Assembly (NCBI RefSeq): GCF_032854445.1
Contig: NC_088298.1
Coordinates: 3,096,160-3,160,159, forward strand
Source: Liolophura sinensis
Lineage: Eukaryota > Mollusca > Polyplacophora > Chitonida > Chitonidae
Direction: 5' to 3'
DNA: 64,000 nt
Shown in pieces: positions 31,842 to 43,976 of this stretch; the stretch's first letter is position 1, and the number at the start of each line of letters is the position of its first letter. The position numbers were made by a program, and so were the translations under genes. The notes below the pieces were generated by a model that searched no databases, was not told the DNA's origin, and was given only the letters and a program-made list of their open reading frames with translations.

Positions 31842-33957
31842 TTATATTTTATGATATAGGCCAATGACCTTCAAATAATTTATGACAACATCGCCAGTGA
31901 TGCTGTCAAATAAATCATATATAGAGTTGACTGTGTAGAACCTTTGCCGAACATGGGCAAAGTCTACACAGTCAACCAGAACTTGTTTGATGCCATATTG
32001 AGCATCACATCCAACACACTCGGGAGCACTGCTCCCATCCAAGATGAAATTGTGTGTTAGACGAGAATGTCCAATACGGCATCTCGTTAAAACGACTTGG
32101 TCTCTACGAGACATATCAAGTGTATATGAATTATAGCCAATGACCGGATGAATAGCATGCAGTTTATTATGGGCCTGCAAGTTCCATTCACCCTGCCAAA
32201 GGCAACGAATATATTTAAGAATATTCGACTTCATGTCAGTATAAGGGATTTTTGTCTTAGATATGGGTTTATTTAGGGCAGCTTTCGCCTCCCTGTCTTC
32301 GACTGTGTTTCCATGGATACCAATATGACTTGGTATCCAGCAGAATATAATATCTTTACCTCTTCTAATTAATTTCTTGTATAGCTAAAATTTGAAGGAT
32401 CAAGGGATTTTTAAATTTATTATTCTGTATTGCCAACAGGCAAGACAACGAGTCAGTGCATATCATTGCCCTCTGGGCACATCCAGAAGAAACATATGAT
32501 AAGGCCAGGAGTATAGCCCTGGCCTCTGCAGAAAAGATAGAAGATGACGGTAGCAAACGAAGAGAAGTGACCCGCTGATCTAAGACAGCCGCAGTCGCAA
32601 CCCTGTCCCCATCCTTCGACCCGTCAGTATATATAAATTTATAATCCATATAATTAGCTTTAATTTCAGCAAAACCTTGCTGAATTATAAGAGGATTTAT
32701 ATTCGATTTATTATATTTACGTAGATCAAATATTAGTTTAGGTTGTGGGAGAAGCCATGGAGGAGACTCAGGAAAAGACACCGGAGCTATATCTTCCAGC
32801 TTGATGTTAGCTCCCACAATATGGTCCTGTATACGAACACCGAACGAAGGGATCTTTTTAGGACATTTAGTATATTTGTCTACATACAATGAAAACACAG
32901 TCGTAGGCAGGGTTTGTTGGATGAGCTTTAAGCTTTGTAGCATATTGAAGGCTCAGTTTTATACGTCGGTGATATAAAGAAGGTTCATTTGCCTCCACGT
33001 ATAAACTTTCTACTGGTGAGGTTCTAAAAGCACCAAGGCTGAGCCTCAAACCTTGGTCATGAACAGGATCCAACATTTTAATGTACGACTTCCTAACGGA
33101 ACCGTAAATGATGGATCCACAGTCCAATTTAGACCTCACCAGAGAACGATATAAATTAAGTAAAACTGATCGGTCAGCACCCCAATCGGCACTAGACACG
33201 ACCTTAATTATATCGAGAGCCTTTGTACATTTAGCTTTAAGCATTTTAATATGAGGTATAAAAGATAGCTTACTATCAAATATTATACCTCAAAATTTTG
33301 TTCTTCAACAATTTTAATCTGTTCACCACAAAAATTAAGCTTAGGGTCAAGATGAAGTTTCCGTTTATTACAAAAATGCATACCGACGGTTTTAGACGTT
33401 GAAAATCTAAAACCGTTTTCAGTTGCCCATTTCTCGATCTTATTGAGACAAAGCTGCAACTGACGTTCGATATTATTCATATTCTTAGCTCGGTAGCATA
33501 TAAGGAAATCATCCACGTATAAAGAACCCTCTGTGCCAGATGTTAATGTTTTTGCTAGGCTATTTATTTTTATGCTGAACAGAGTTGGTGATAGAATGCT
33601 GCCCTGGGGTACACCCATTTCCTGCTCATAAGAGTCAGAAAGAGTGGACCCAACCCGTACCTTAAACTGACGATCGGATAAAAATTGAGATATAAATAAA
33701 GGTAAGCGGCCTTTAAGACCCATATCCGCGAGGTCTTTTAAAATACCATATTTCCATGTAGTGTCGTAGGCCTTCTCAAGGTCAAAAAATATGGACACCA
33801 CATGTTCATTATTAACAAAACCATTACGAATAAAAGTTTCGAATCGAACAAGGTGATCTAAAGTAGATCGACCTTGACGAAAACCACATTGAATGTTAGA
33901 TAAAAGCTTGTTGGTTTCAAGAAACCAAACAACTCTATCATTAATCATCCGTTCCAT
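31842..33957 (-). pseudogene. LINE B ORF2, RT to C-terminus
   Basis: The RT motifs are intact in the 33957-33283 frame: CGFRQGRSTLDHLVRF, SIFFDLEKAYDTTW (motif A), MGVPQGSILSPTLFS (motif B) and SLYVDDFLICY (YxDD). RNase H follows at 32943-32365 (YTDGSKDGDRVATAAV, SAEARAILLALS, ICTDSLSCLLAIQNN). The C-terminal zinc domain is at 32234-31842. Frame changes near 33290, 32900 and 32365 break the chain. Confidence 0.88.
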
Positions 33958-34446
33958 AGTCTTACAAACACAGCTGGTAAGAGAGCTATGGGACGGTAAT
34001 TATTTGGATCAGTATGATCCTTACTCGGTTTAGGGACCGGTATAATACACGCTTCCCTCCATGATGGTGGAAAATTACCAGTTATCCAAATATCATTAAG
34101 TAAGTCCAAGAGAGTCTCCAGTGGCTCAGGTGGTAAATGGTTTAGAAACTTATAATATACGTTATCGGGACCACACGCAGTATTGTGGGCCTTTTTTAAT
34201 GCAGTTTTAAGTTCCTCGATATTAAAAGGACAATTATAATCTTCTAAATTTTTAGAAGAAAATGGCAGTTTACCTTTCTCCTTCGGGTTTTTAATATGTT
34301 GGAATTTTTTTAGTATAGTTCTCAGAAGAAGATTTTTTGGAAATTGTCTCAGCTAATTTATTTGCTATATCGGATGGAGAGGTTAATGTATTATCTCCAT
34401 CTTTCAAATGATGGACTTTGGCTTTATCAGTTTTGCCCTTAAGTTT

Positions 34447-35340
34447 CTAAACCATGTTCCAGACCTTACGCATGGGTGCTTTTGACGTAATGCCCGAAAC
34501 AAAGTTCCGCCAACAAGATCGTCTCTTGGACTTGAGTAATCGACGAGCCTTAGCTCTAAATTTACGAACCTGGTTTAAGTTATTATCAGTAGGACAATGA
34601 TTAAATCTGCGTTCAGCCTTTTTACGGTCATTAATGGCTTTACGACAGTCATTGTCGTACCAGGGATTACTTTTGGATTTGGGATTTGTCGAGGTCTTGG
34701 GGATAGTTCTGTCAGCGGCTTCTAAAACAAGCTGATTAAATTTTAACATAGGATCATCTGCTCCAGTGAGAGTCTTTGAGGTGATATCAGCCTCACAAAA
34801 CATCTCAAATGCGATCCAATCTGCTTTATCGAATTTCCACCTAGCTACACGTTCTAAAGAATTAGAAGTGATATGTTCTAGGATTATATGAAAATGGTGA
34901 CTACCACAAAGATCGTCATGCACGTTCCAAGAAAAATCCGGGAGAAGTGATGGATCTGTGATAGTGAGATCGATAGCAGAATAAGCGCCATTACCTGGAT
35001 GTAAATAGGTATTAGAACCATCATTGAAATAACACAGTTCTTCGTTAGATAAGAAGTCTTCGACTATCTTGCCCTTATCATTTATGCTGTTACTTCCCCA
35101 TAGGGGGTTATGGGAATTAAACTCTCCCATAAGTATAAAAGGTGTTGACAACTGTTGTTTTAAATTATGTAACTGCAAAGCTGACAAAGAAATGTTCGGG
35201 GGAATATACACTGAACATAATGTGATTGTTTGACATAGTGAAACACGAACGCCCACAGCCTGAAGCTCTGTATCCAGAGCAGTGAATAACATAGTTATTG
35301 ACGAAGATAGAGGAGCCGCCTGCAGCTCGATCTTCTTCAT
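34447..35340 (-). pseudogene. LINE B ORF2 endonuclease and linker
   Basis: The 297-residue open frame carries FILMGEFNSHNPLWG (the usual GDFN is GEFN here), AIDLTITDPSLLPDFSW, CGSHHFHIILEHITS and the linker SKSNPWYDNDCRKAINDRKK. In the canonical S-D-H-x-P motif the Asp is His and the Pro is His, so the nuclease is very probably inactive. The N-terminal WNCRG block lies out of frame further right (about 35500). Confidence 0.88.
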
Positions 35341-35472
35341 TCGAGTACGTACTGTATAATGAGTAATTTTTAAGAGTTATTTTATCTTTGTCAGATGTCT
35401 TCAGGTGAGTTTCCTAAAGACACTGGGCAATAGGATTTAATGATTGAACAAGTTGTGTTATTTCAATAAAAT

Positions 35473-36535
35473 TTACCTTAAGGCCTCGACAATTCCACTG
35501 TATAATTTTGTCATATATCGCAATTGTGGAGGGAGACGTATAGGAGATTTTGCTTTATGTTTTGACCGAGGACGATGCTTTTGTGGAGATTGGCTAGAAG
35601 ATCTCCCTGATGCGGGTAATATATCCATCACCTCCGCATCTGATGTTGAAGGACCAACGTCCTCCAACGATCCAAACTTATTGAAAGTTTGTATAGGATC
35701 CCTAGTGGCCTTAGAGGGACGCTCTATGGGGCCACCAGGTTTATTAGTTATTTTATTATTATTTTGAGATTGACTTTTAGACTTATTTTTGTCATTTTTG
35801 GGGCAATTGGGCTCAGCTGGTTTACCAGGGTGTTCTATATTACTTACTGTTTTTATTTGTTCTTTTGAAGGAGTTTGAGTTGAGGAAGAACTAAATGAAG
35901 GTTGAGATGGAAGTTGCACAGAAACATAACTAGGTTTGTCGTTTCAAATGGGCCATGTCCAAGAAGTTTGAGTAGCAACAGTTGCTACTCGCTTGACCAC
36001 ATTGGCAAACGAAGTCTGTAGAGAAGCATTAGTAAGTGAGGATAATTTCCGGGCTTCCTGATATGATATGTTGTTTTTAATTTTCAGGTTGATAATTTGT
36101 TTTTCCTTAACGAAAAGCGGACAGTCCCTTGTGGAGGCCATGTGATCTCCACTGCAGTTGCATCATTTAACTGTGTTACTGCAGGCTAAACCATCATAAC
36201 CGTCACTGCCGCATCTAAAACAAATCAGTTTATTCTGACATTGGTCCTTACCATGACCAAATTTTTGGCAATTAAAACAACGTGTAGTATTAGGATATAT
36301 AAATCCACAATAACCCTATATGGGCCAACGTAGATATGCGACGGAAGGGAGGTAGTGTTAAAGGTAAGTATTAAGTTTAAGGATGTTACCAGATTTCTTC
36401 GTAATGAAGCGTTTTACTCTGATAACACCCTGTGAATTTAGTTCTTGGCAGATTTCTTCCTCAGTTAGATCAGTTATATCGTCATCACTGTCACGCATGG
36501 TTCCCTGACAGCTGTTGAGGGGACGTGAAAACAGA
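35473..36535 (-). pseudogene. LINE B ORF1
   Basis: The N-terminal domain (36535-36358, RDSDDDITDLTEEEICQELN) is separated by stops from the knuckle region, and then from MASTRDCPLFVKEKQIINLK and the C-terminal tail (35919-35473: IERPSKATRDPIQTFNKFGS, ending in a basic Pro/Arg/Lys segment). Position about 35890 is the uninterrupted counterpart of the Harbinger insertion site in LINE A. Confidence 0.85.
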
Positions 36536-36594
36536 TACAACACAAAAGACATGCTCCATAGTTCATGAGCTGTTAACATATTAGTTACCCTAAA

Positions 36595-38940
36595 TCCTTA
36601 CTAACAATATCCACAGGAAACACCAAGTAGTGTATTAAACGTTCCATTTTATAGAAACTGTTTACCCCAAACAACTGGACCAAATTGATGGAGCCATTGA
36701 GCATGAGTGGAATGTTGAGAAGATGCTGAAAGCAGTCTGGCTTGTTTTCTCATCAAAACACAGCTCTCTTCTATTTGGAGAATCAGCTGCTGGATATGGC
36801 ATGCCATCCCGATGTGACAAGCATATTTCTTGCAATGGGATTAAAAAGTCCAACAATCCAACATCATTAAGTCTTTTCAAGGGGGTAGCTTTGTTGGCTA
36901 CCTTCACAAATGTGGTCGATCGTTAAATGCGAATGACAACACACCAGCTTACAGAATATATACGACACCTCACACTGGTCAACGACAACAGTTAATTTAG
37001 GAGAGAGCCAACCATTACAACAAATTACCTGTAATGGAAAATGACAGTTTACCAGGTATTCATATTTACAACCTACTGTTATTTAAAGACATGTTAAACA
37101 AAAAAAAATTATTTGTTTTCCTCCACAAAATATTTAACTATCAGTAGTAAGTACAATATATGCAACACATACACTGCAATAGCCCATGCCTATCCCAGTC
37201 CAATACAAACAACATCGTAGGCCTATAGCTCTCATGACTCAGCCAAGTCTCCAGGCAATAAATATAGTATTCTGTTTCATTCCCATTTTGTATCTTCTTT
37301 TTCCTCAAAATATCATGGTCAAATCCCACCCAAGTCTCTATACAGTGAACACATATTACATATTTAACCCACCTTCCATAGCCCACACATTTCTCTCTAC
37401 ATACCTGTACATTACAAAACACCTTTTATAGTTCAGCCAAATCTTTGCATTATCCACACTCTATAGTCTACTTCCTTCACATCTACTTCCATATCCCATT
37501 CAACAGTGTACACACACGACAACTGTCCATAATCCACCCTGAACCCTGTACACACACTTTAATCCACATTAAATAGGCCACTTAGGTCTCCGTACAATAA
37601 ACACACTACACCTGGGTTTGTATGATAAACACATTACAGCACACCTTCCTCAGCCCACCTAGGTCAGTATAATAAACATACAACCCACCTTGCATAGCCC
37701 ACCAAGGTCTGTATACGGGTGAAAGGATGAGAATCGATTTTCGCCAGCATGTTGATCCCTGGTGCTGTACAATCCTTAGAGTTCTGGCATGTGATGGTAC
37801 ACATACAGGGATAAGTTTAAGGAGGCTGATCACCCAGCCAATTCACTAGCACACCAGTGATGAAAGAAGTCACAAAACCCAGACGTTATGACAGGGTATC
37901 TTTGCCATATAAGGAAGAAGTTACTCTCGAGGATGTGCGACGTGCCAAAGAGCATTCTCTTGTATGTGTCTCAAATATCTCTCCAGACTTTCGCCTGGGA
38001 AGGTAGAAAACAACAGCACCAAATCCGTTAGTATGTGTCTCAAATGTCTCTCCAGACTTTCGCCAGGGAATGTAGAAGAAAACAGCACCAAATCCGTCAG
38101 AACTGAAACGCTCCTCTCTCTCGGTTTTCTAGGATGGGTCTCTTACTAACACAATTTACAGCTGCCACATTCGACACGCAATTGAAACAAGCTCTATCTT
38201 AATTTTTGCTTATGCTTTTAAAAGATGCACCAGTTTCAGCTGTTCTACCATACAGATATTTGGACATCATCGGACAAATTTATCACAGTGTCACATCAGG
38301 GGACAAAAATTACATCAGCATCTTGAAATGTTTTCCCCCAGAGGTGCACAAAGTCATGCTTGATGCCGTCATGGTTAACAGAACCTCAAAATATATGTTC
38401 CTTTGTAACGTATCTTGTAGACTTTGCTGAACAGATCCATTCTACTGATACACAGTATTGCCCTGCAACACCAACACCAAATACTTACAATCCTGAAGAT
38501 GGAATGACGTATTATTTCAGCACACGTGAAAATCGTGTACGACAGCTGCCATCCTACACAATAGGAATGAAGCAAACCTATGGCGGATCTCCATCGGATG
38601 TACGGAAGTGTAAGAAACGCTATACCAAGGTGTCCTATATGAGAATTCTTCCACAACAGAGAGCCCTCATTTTGGTGAGGAACACCGTTCTGGCATGATC
38701 TCTTTCATGGATTTTCCCACAAGTGTTGAAACAATTACAGATCATCTCGCATAACGACCTTGCAGGGGACAAATACAGAGATATGTGAACAGTTCAATTC
38801 CTTTCTCCAGTGCCTAAAGTACACAGGAACACACCTCAGCCAGTCTCATTTCTACTTTTTTCTGCAACTCATGAGTTATATCTGGAATGAAAGGAAGACA
38901 AACACCTTTACTTGTAGAGTCAATGTAGCCCTCATCGGTG
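36595..38940 (+). pseudogene. KDZ-type transposase remnant, copy B
   Basis: This copy is nearly identical to 26150-28460. It preserves better frame at 37862-38000 (RRYDRVSLPYKEEVTLEDVR, then RAKEHSLVCVSNISPDFR) and the same later pieces: LKCFPPEVHKVMLDAVMVNR (38206-38430), YNPEDGMTYYFS (38470-38640), and HDLFHGF and ANTEICEQFNSFLQ-like residues near 38700-38830. A one-base insertion near 38385 shifts the frame relative to copy A. It is dead. Confidence 0.72.
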
Positions 38941-38964
38941 TGAACAGTGTATAGGTCCAAATTG

Positions 38965-39315
38965 TGCTCAGTGATTCCAGCAGAGAGACATACGCTCAGT
39001 GACCTCCTGTCTGCATGTGCTGGTGGACTGTACCCGAGCATAGAAGCCGGGAAATACATGCTCAGTGGCTCCCTGTCTGTACTTATGAGCGGTGTACCGG
39101 TGGATAACAGCCGAGAGATATGTGCTCAATGAATCCTTGCCTTTGCTTATGAACTGTGTAACGGTGGATAGCAGCCGAGAGATATGTGCTCAGTGACTCC
39201 CTCTCTGTGATGGTGGACTGTGTTCCGGTGGATAGCAGCCGAGAGATATATCCTCAGTGACTCCCTGTCTCTGCTTGTGAACTGTGTTCCGGTGGATAGC
39301 TGCCGAGAGATGTCA
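38965..39315. repeat. 64-bp minisatellite, copy B
   Basis: Five to six tandem units around gctcagtgactccctgtctg and ccggtggatagcagccgaga, the counterpart of 28510-28870. Copy A has a small extra segment (near 28490-28530) absent here. Confidence 0.85.
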
Positions 39316-39535
39316 TCATATAAGAGAAAAAATAGATTTAAAATGCAAAATGTGAAATGCACCCCAACCAGATGGACATGTACTCACGCAAAACCCCTGC
39401 TAATGTATTCAAATGACACAGTGTGCAACGTGATTTTATTCCTTATTTAATTGACATTCATGCAATTATATTTTAAATAAATGTTAATTGTTATAAACTA
39501 TAGCCTCGCTTTTAAAGGCTGATTTTTTTACGGTT

Positions 39536-40026
39536 AGAATGAATGAATGAATGAAAGATTATAGTTTAACGCCACATCGGCAATATTTTCAGCCATATCA
39601 GCAAGGTGAGCAAGGTGAACACACGAGGCGGTTGAGGTTTCCGATATGCTGGTGAGAACATCAACAAATGAAACAAATGTTTGGACATGTTTAAAACCAG
39701 ATTAGAATAACCAAAAACAGATAAAACTCGAAAAACCCTCATATTTTAAAAAAATATATCAAGAAATGTATATATAACTTTATCGATAAATATTTATATA
39801 TTAATAAATTATATCTTATGATAAAGGCCAATGGCCTTCATATAATTTATGACAACATCGCCAGCGATGTTGTCAAATAAATCATATATAGAACTGACCG
39901 TGTAGACTCTCTGCCGAACATGGGCAAATTCCACACAGTCAACCAAGATATGTTTGATGCCATATTGGGCATCGCATCCAACGCACTCGGGAGCACTGCT
40001 CCCATCTAGTATGAAATTGTGTTAGA
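39536..40026 (-). mobile_element. LINE 3'-end fragment, copy B of the unit, split by LINE C
   Basis: Counterpart of 29096-29645. It is interrupted at 40026 by full-length LINE C and resumes at 45912 (AATTGTGTTAGACGAGAATG). The zinc-motif codons are visible near 39930-40010. Confidence 0.85.
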
Positions 40027-40281
40027 ATGAATGAATGAATGATTATGGCTTAACGCCACATCGGCAATATTTCAGCCATATCGTGGCGAGAACAAGGTGA
40101 AAGCGAGAGACGGTTAAGGTTTTCGATATGACAATATGAACACCAAAAGTAAAACAAAAAGTACAGACGTGATTAAAATCGAAGAAAAGAAAAATAAGAT
40201 TTAAAACTCGAAAACCAGGGTTAGAGTACATGTATAAATATATATAACTGTTTATCTATAGATATCCATGACAATGAAAAT

Positions 40282-41946
40282 TTATCTTTTATGATATAGG
40301 CCAATGGCCTTTAAATAATTTATGACAACATCGCCAGCGATGCTGTCAAACAAATCATATATAGAGTTGACTGTGTGGAATCTCTGCCGAACATGGGCAA
40401 AGTCTACACAGTCAACCAGAATATGTTTGATGCCATATTGAGCATCACATCCAACACACTCGGGAGCACTGCTCCCATCCAAGATGAAATTGTGTGTCAG
40501 ATGAGAATGTCCAATACGGCATCTCGTTAAAACGACTTGGTCTCTACGAGACATATCAAGTGTATATGAATTATAGCCAATGACCGGATGAATAGCATGC
40601 AGTTTATTATGGGCCTGCAAGTTCCATTCACCCTGCCAAAGGCCACGAATATATTTAAGAATATTCGACTTCATGTCAGTATAAGGGATTTTTATCTTAG
40701 ATATGGGTTTATTTAGGGCAGCTTTCGCCTCCCTGTCTGCGACTGTGTTTCCATGGATACCAATATGATTTGGTATCCAGCAGAATATAACATCTTTACC
40801 TCTTCTAATTAATTTCCTATGTATAGCTAAAATTTGAAGGATGAAGGGATTTTTAAATTTATTATTCTGTATTGCCAATAGGCAAGACAACGAGTCAGTG
40901 CATATCATTGCCCTCTGGGCACACCCAGAAGAAACATATGAGAAGGCCAGGAGTATAGCTCTGGCCTCGGCAGAGAATATTGAAGAAGAGGATGGAAGAC
41001 GAAAGGAAGAGACTCGCTGCTCCATGACAGTCGCAGTCGCAACCCTGTCCCCATCCTTCGACCCGTCAGTATATATAAATTTATAATCCATATAATTAGC
41101 TTTAATTTCAGCAAAACCTTGCTGAATTATAAGAGGATTTATATTCGATTTATTATATTTACGTAGATCAAATATTAGTTTAGGTTGTGGGAGAAGCCAT
41201 GGAGGAGACTCAGGAAAAGACACCGGAGCTATATCCTCCAGCTTGATGTTAGCTCCCACAATATGGTCCCGTGTACGAAGACCGAACGTTGGGATCTTGT
41301 TAGGACATTTAGTATATTTGTCTACATACAATGGATTGAGAACACAGTCGTAGGCAGGGTTTGTTGGATGTGCTTTAAGCTTTGTAGCATATTGAAGGCT
41401 CAGTTTTATACGTCGGTTATATAAAGAAGCCTCATTTGCCTCCACGTATAAACTTTCTACTGGTGAGGTTCTAAAAGCACCAAGGCTGAGCCTCAAACCT
41501 TAGTGATGAACAGGATCTAACATTTTAATGTACAATTTCCTAGCGGAACCGTAAATGATGGATCCATAGTCCAATTTAGACCTCACGAGAGAACGATATA
41601 AATTAAGTAAAACTGATCGGTCAGCATCCCAATCGGTGCTAGACACGACCTTAATTATATCGAGACCCTTTGTACATTTAGCTTTAAGCATTTTTATATG
41701 AGGTATAAAAGATAGTTTACTATCAAATATTATACCTCAAAATTTTGTTTCTCCAACAATTTTAATCTGTTCACCACAAAAATTAAGCTCAGGCTCAAGA
41801 TGAAGTTTCCGTTTGTTACAAAAATGCATACCGACGGTTTTAGACGTTGAAAATCTAAAACCGTTTTCAGTTGCCCATTTCTCGATCTTATTGAGACAAA
41901 GTTGCAACTGACGTTCGATATTATTCATATTCTTAGCTCGGTACAT
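40282..41946 (-). pseudogene. LINE C ORF2 remainder (RT thumb, RNase H, zinc motif)
   Basis: After the frameshift near 41943, the thumb continues in another frame (NIERQLQLCLNKIEKWATEN). It breaks again near 41735 and at a TAA codon at 41497-41499, where sister copies have CAA. From 41496 to 40282 a 404-residue open frame carries RNase H (YTDGSKDGDRVATATV, SAEARAILLAFS, ICTDSLSCLLAIQ, WIPNHIGIHGNTVADREAKA) and the zinc motif ECVGCDAQYGIKHILVDC, ending YLKAIGLYHKR. RNase H catalytic residues are all present. Confidence 0.9.
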
Positions 41947-43976
41947 ATAAGGAAATCATCCACGTATAAAGAACCCTCTGTGCCAGATGTTAATGTTTTT
42001 GCTGGGCTATTTATATATATGCTGAACAGAGTTGGTGATAGAATGCTGCCCTGGGGTACACCCATTTCCTGCTCAAAGGAGTCAGAAAGAGTGGACCCAA
42101 CCCGTACCTTAAACTGACGATCGGATAAAAATTGGGATATAAATATAGGTAAGCGACCTTTTAGACCCATATTCGCGAGATCTTTTAAAATACCATATTT
42201 CCATGTGGTGTCGTAGGCCTTTTCAAGGTCAAAAAATATGGACACCACATGTTCATTATTGATGAAGCCATCGCGAATAAAGGTTTCGAATCGAACAAGG
42301 TGATCCATGGTAGATCTACCTTGCCGAAAACCACATTGAATGTTAGATAAAAGCTTGTTGGTTTCAAGAAACCAAACAAGTCTATCATTAATCATCCGTT
42401 CCATAGTCTTACAGACACAGCTGGTAAGAGCTATGGGACGGTAATTATTTGGATCAGTATGATCCTTACCCGGTTTGGGAACCGGAATAATACACGCCTC
42501 CCTCCATGATGGTGGAAAATTACCAGTTATCCAAATATTATTAATCAAGTCCAGGAGAGTCTCCAGTGGCTCAGGTGGTAAATGGTTCAGAAACTTATAA
42601 TATACATTATCAGGACCACAGGCAGTATCGTGGGCCTTTTTTAATGCAGTTTTAAGTTCCTCGATATTAAAAGGATGATTATAATCTTCTAAATTCTTAA
42701 AAGAAATGGGCAATTTAATTTCCTCCTTCTGGTTTTTAATATGTTGGAATTCTTTAGAGTAATTCTCAGAAGAAGATTTGTTTGAAATTGTTTCAGCAAG
42801 TTTATTTGCTATATCGGGTGGAGAAGTTAATATATTATCTCCATCCTTTAAATGCTGAACTTTTGCTTTATTATTTTTGCCCTTAAGTTTCTGAACCATG
42901 TTCCAGACCTTACGCATGAGTGTTTTTGACGTAATGCCTGAAACAAAGTTCCGCCAACAAGATCGTCTCTTGGACTTGAGTAATCGACGAGCCTTAGCTC
43001 GAAAAATACGAACCTGGCTTAAGTTATTATCAGTAGGACATATATTAAAATTTCGCTCGGCCTTTTTGCGGTCTTTAATGGCTTTACGACAGTCCTTATC
43101 ATACCAGGGTTTGCTTTTGGAATGTGGATTTGTCGAGGTTTTAGGGATAGTTCTATCGGCAGCTCGTAATACAAGCTCGTTAAATTTTAATATAGGATCA
43201 TTTGTTGCATTGAGAGTCTCTGGAGAGATATCAGCCTCGCAGAACATCTCAAATGCGATCCAATCTGCTTTATCGAATTTCCACCTAGCTACACGTTCTA
43301 AAGAATTAGAAGTGATATGCTCTAGGAAAATAGGAAAATGGTGACTACCACAAAGATGGTCATGCACCTTCCAAGAAAAATCTGGGAGAAGTGATGGATC
43401 CGTGATAGTGAGATCGATAGCAGAATAAGCGCCATTACCCGGATGTAAATAGGTATTAGAACCATCATTGAAATAACACAGTTCTTCCTTACATAAGAAG
43501 TCTTCGACTATCTTGCCCTTATTATTTATGTTATTACTGCCCCATAGAGGGTTATGGGAATTAAAATCTCCCATTATAATAAACGGTTTAGGCAATTGTT
43601 CTGTAAGATTATGTAACTGAGAAGCTGACAAAGAAGTGTTCGCAGGTATATACACCGAACATAATGTGACTGTTTTAGACAGTGAAATACGAACGGCCAC
43701 AGCCTGAAGCTCTGTATGCAGAGCAACAGGGCTACGGATAATACTGTTATTTATGAATATCGAGGAGCCGCCTGCAGCTCGCTCTTCTTTCTTTGAATAA
43801 ATACTATATAATGAATAATTTTTAAGAGTGATTTTATCTTTGTCAGATGTCTTCAGGTGAGTTTCCTGAAGACACAGGGCAACTGGATTTAAAGATTGAA
43901 CTAGCTGTGTTATTTCAATAAAATTTACCTTAAGGCCTCGACAATTCCATTGTATAATTTTGTCATATATCGCCAT
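41925..43976 (-). CDS. LINE C ORF2, endonuclease and RT portion
   Basis: Starts with ATG at 43976 within TAATG and stays open for about 680 codons. The APE endonuclease spans residues 1-230, with QWNCRG, LQETHLKTS, FIIMGDFNSHNPLWG, AIDLTITDP and CGSHHFPIF. The expected Asp of the S-D-H pair is His (codon at 43341-43343), so cleavage activity is doubtful. The linker (SKSKPWYDKDCRKAIKDRKK) is followed by RT, with PVPKPGKDHTD, CGFRQGRSTMDHLVRF, SIFFDLEKAYDTTW, MGVPQGSILSPTLFS and SLYVDDFLIC. The frame breaks right after YVDD, near 41943, where one base is missing relative to sister copies (ggtacatat versus ggtagcatat). Confidence 0.9.
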   Translation of the reverse strand: MAIYDKIIQWNCRGLKVNFIEITQLVQSLNPVALCLQETHLKTSDKDKITLKNYSLYSIYSKKEERAAGGSSIFINNSIIRSPVALHTELQAVAVRISLSKTVTLCSVYIPANTSLSASQLHNLTEQLPKPFIIMGDFNSHNPLWGSNNINNKGKIVEDFLCKEELCYFNDGSNTYLHPGNGAYSAIDLTITDPSLLPDFSWKVHDHLCGSHHFPIFLEHITSNSLERVARWKFDKADWIAFEMFCEADISPETLNATNDPILKFNELVLRAADRTIPKTSTNPHSKSKPWYDKDCRKAIKDRKKAERNFNICPTDNNLSQVRIFRAKARRLLKSKRRSCWRNFVSGITSKTLMRKVWNMVQKLKGKNNKAKVQHLKDGDNILTSPPDIANKLAETISNKSSSENYSKEFQHIKNQKEEIKLPISFKNLEDYNHPFNIEELKTALKKAHDTACGPDNVYYKFLNHLPPEPLETLLDLINNIWITGNFPPSWREACIIPVPKPGKDHTDPNNYRPIALTSCVCKTMERMINDRLVWFLETNKLLSNIQCGFRQGRSTMDHLVRFETFIRDGFINNEHVVSIFFDLEKAYDTTWKYGILKDLANMGLKGRLPIFISQFLSDRQFKVRVGSTLSDSFEQEMGVPQGSILSPTLFSIYINSPAKTLTSGTEGSLYVDDFLICTELRI

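Larger units (their letters stand above)
31575..36535 (-). mobile_element. LINE copy B, 5'-truncated in ORF1
   Basis: A minus-strand element of about 5 kb with the (GAAT)n tail complement at 31576-31594, the 3' UTR, RNase H and zinc region (31842-32940), RT (32867-33957), a gap of broken frame, endonuclease (34447-35340) and ORF1 (35473-36535). It is the paralogue of LINE A and lacks the Harbinger. The stop/start overlap of ORF1 and ORF2 is mutated here (caattgtgg at about 35521). Confidence 0.92.
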
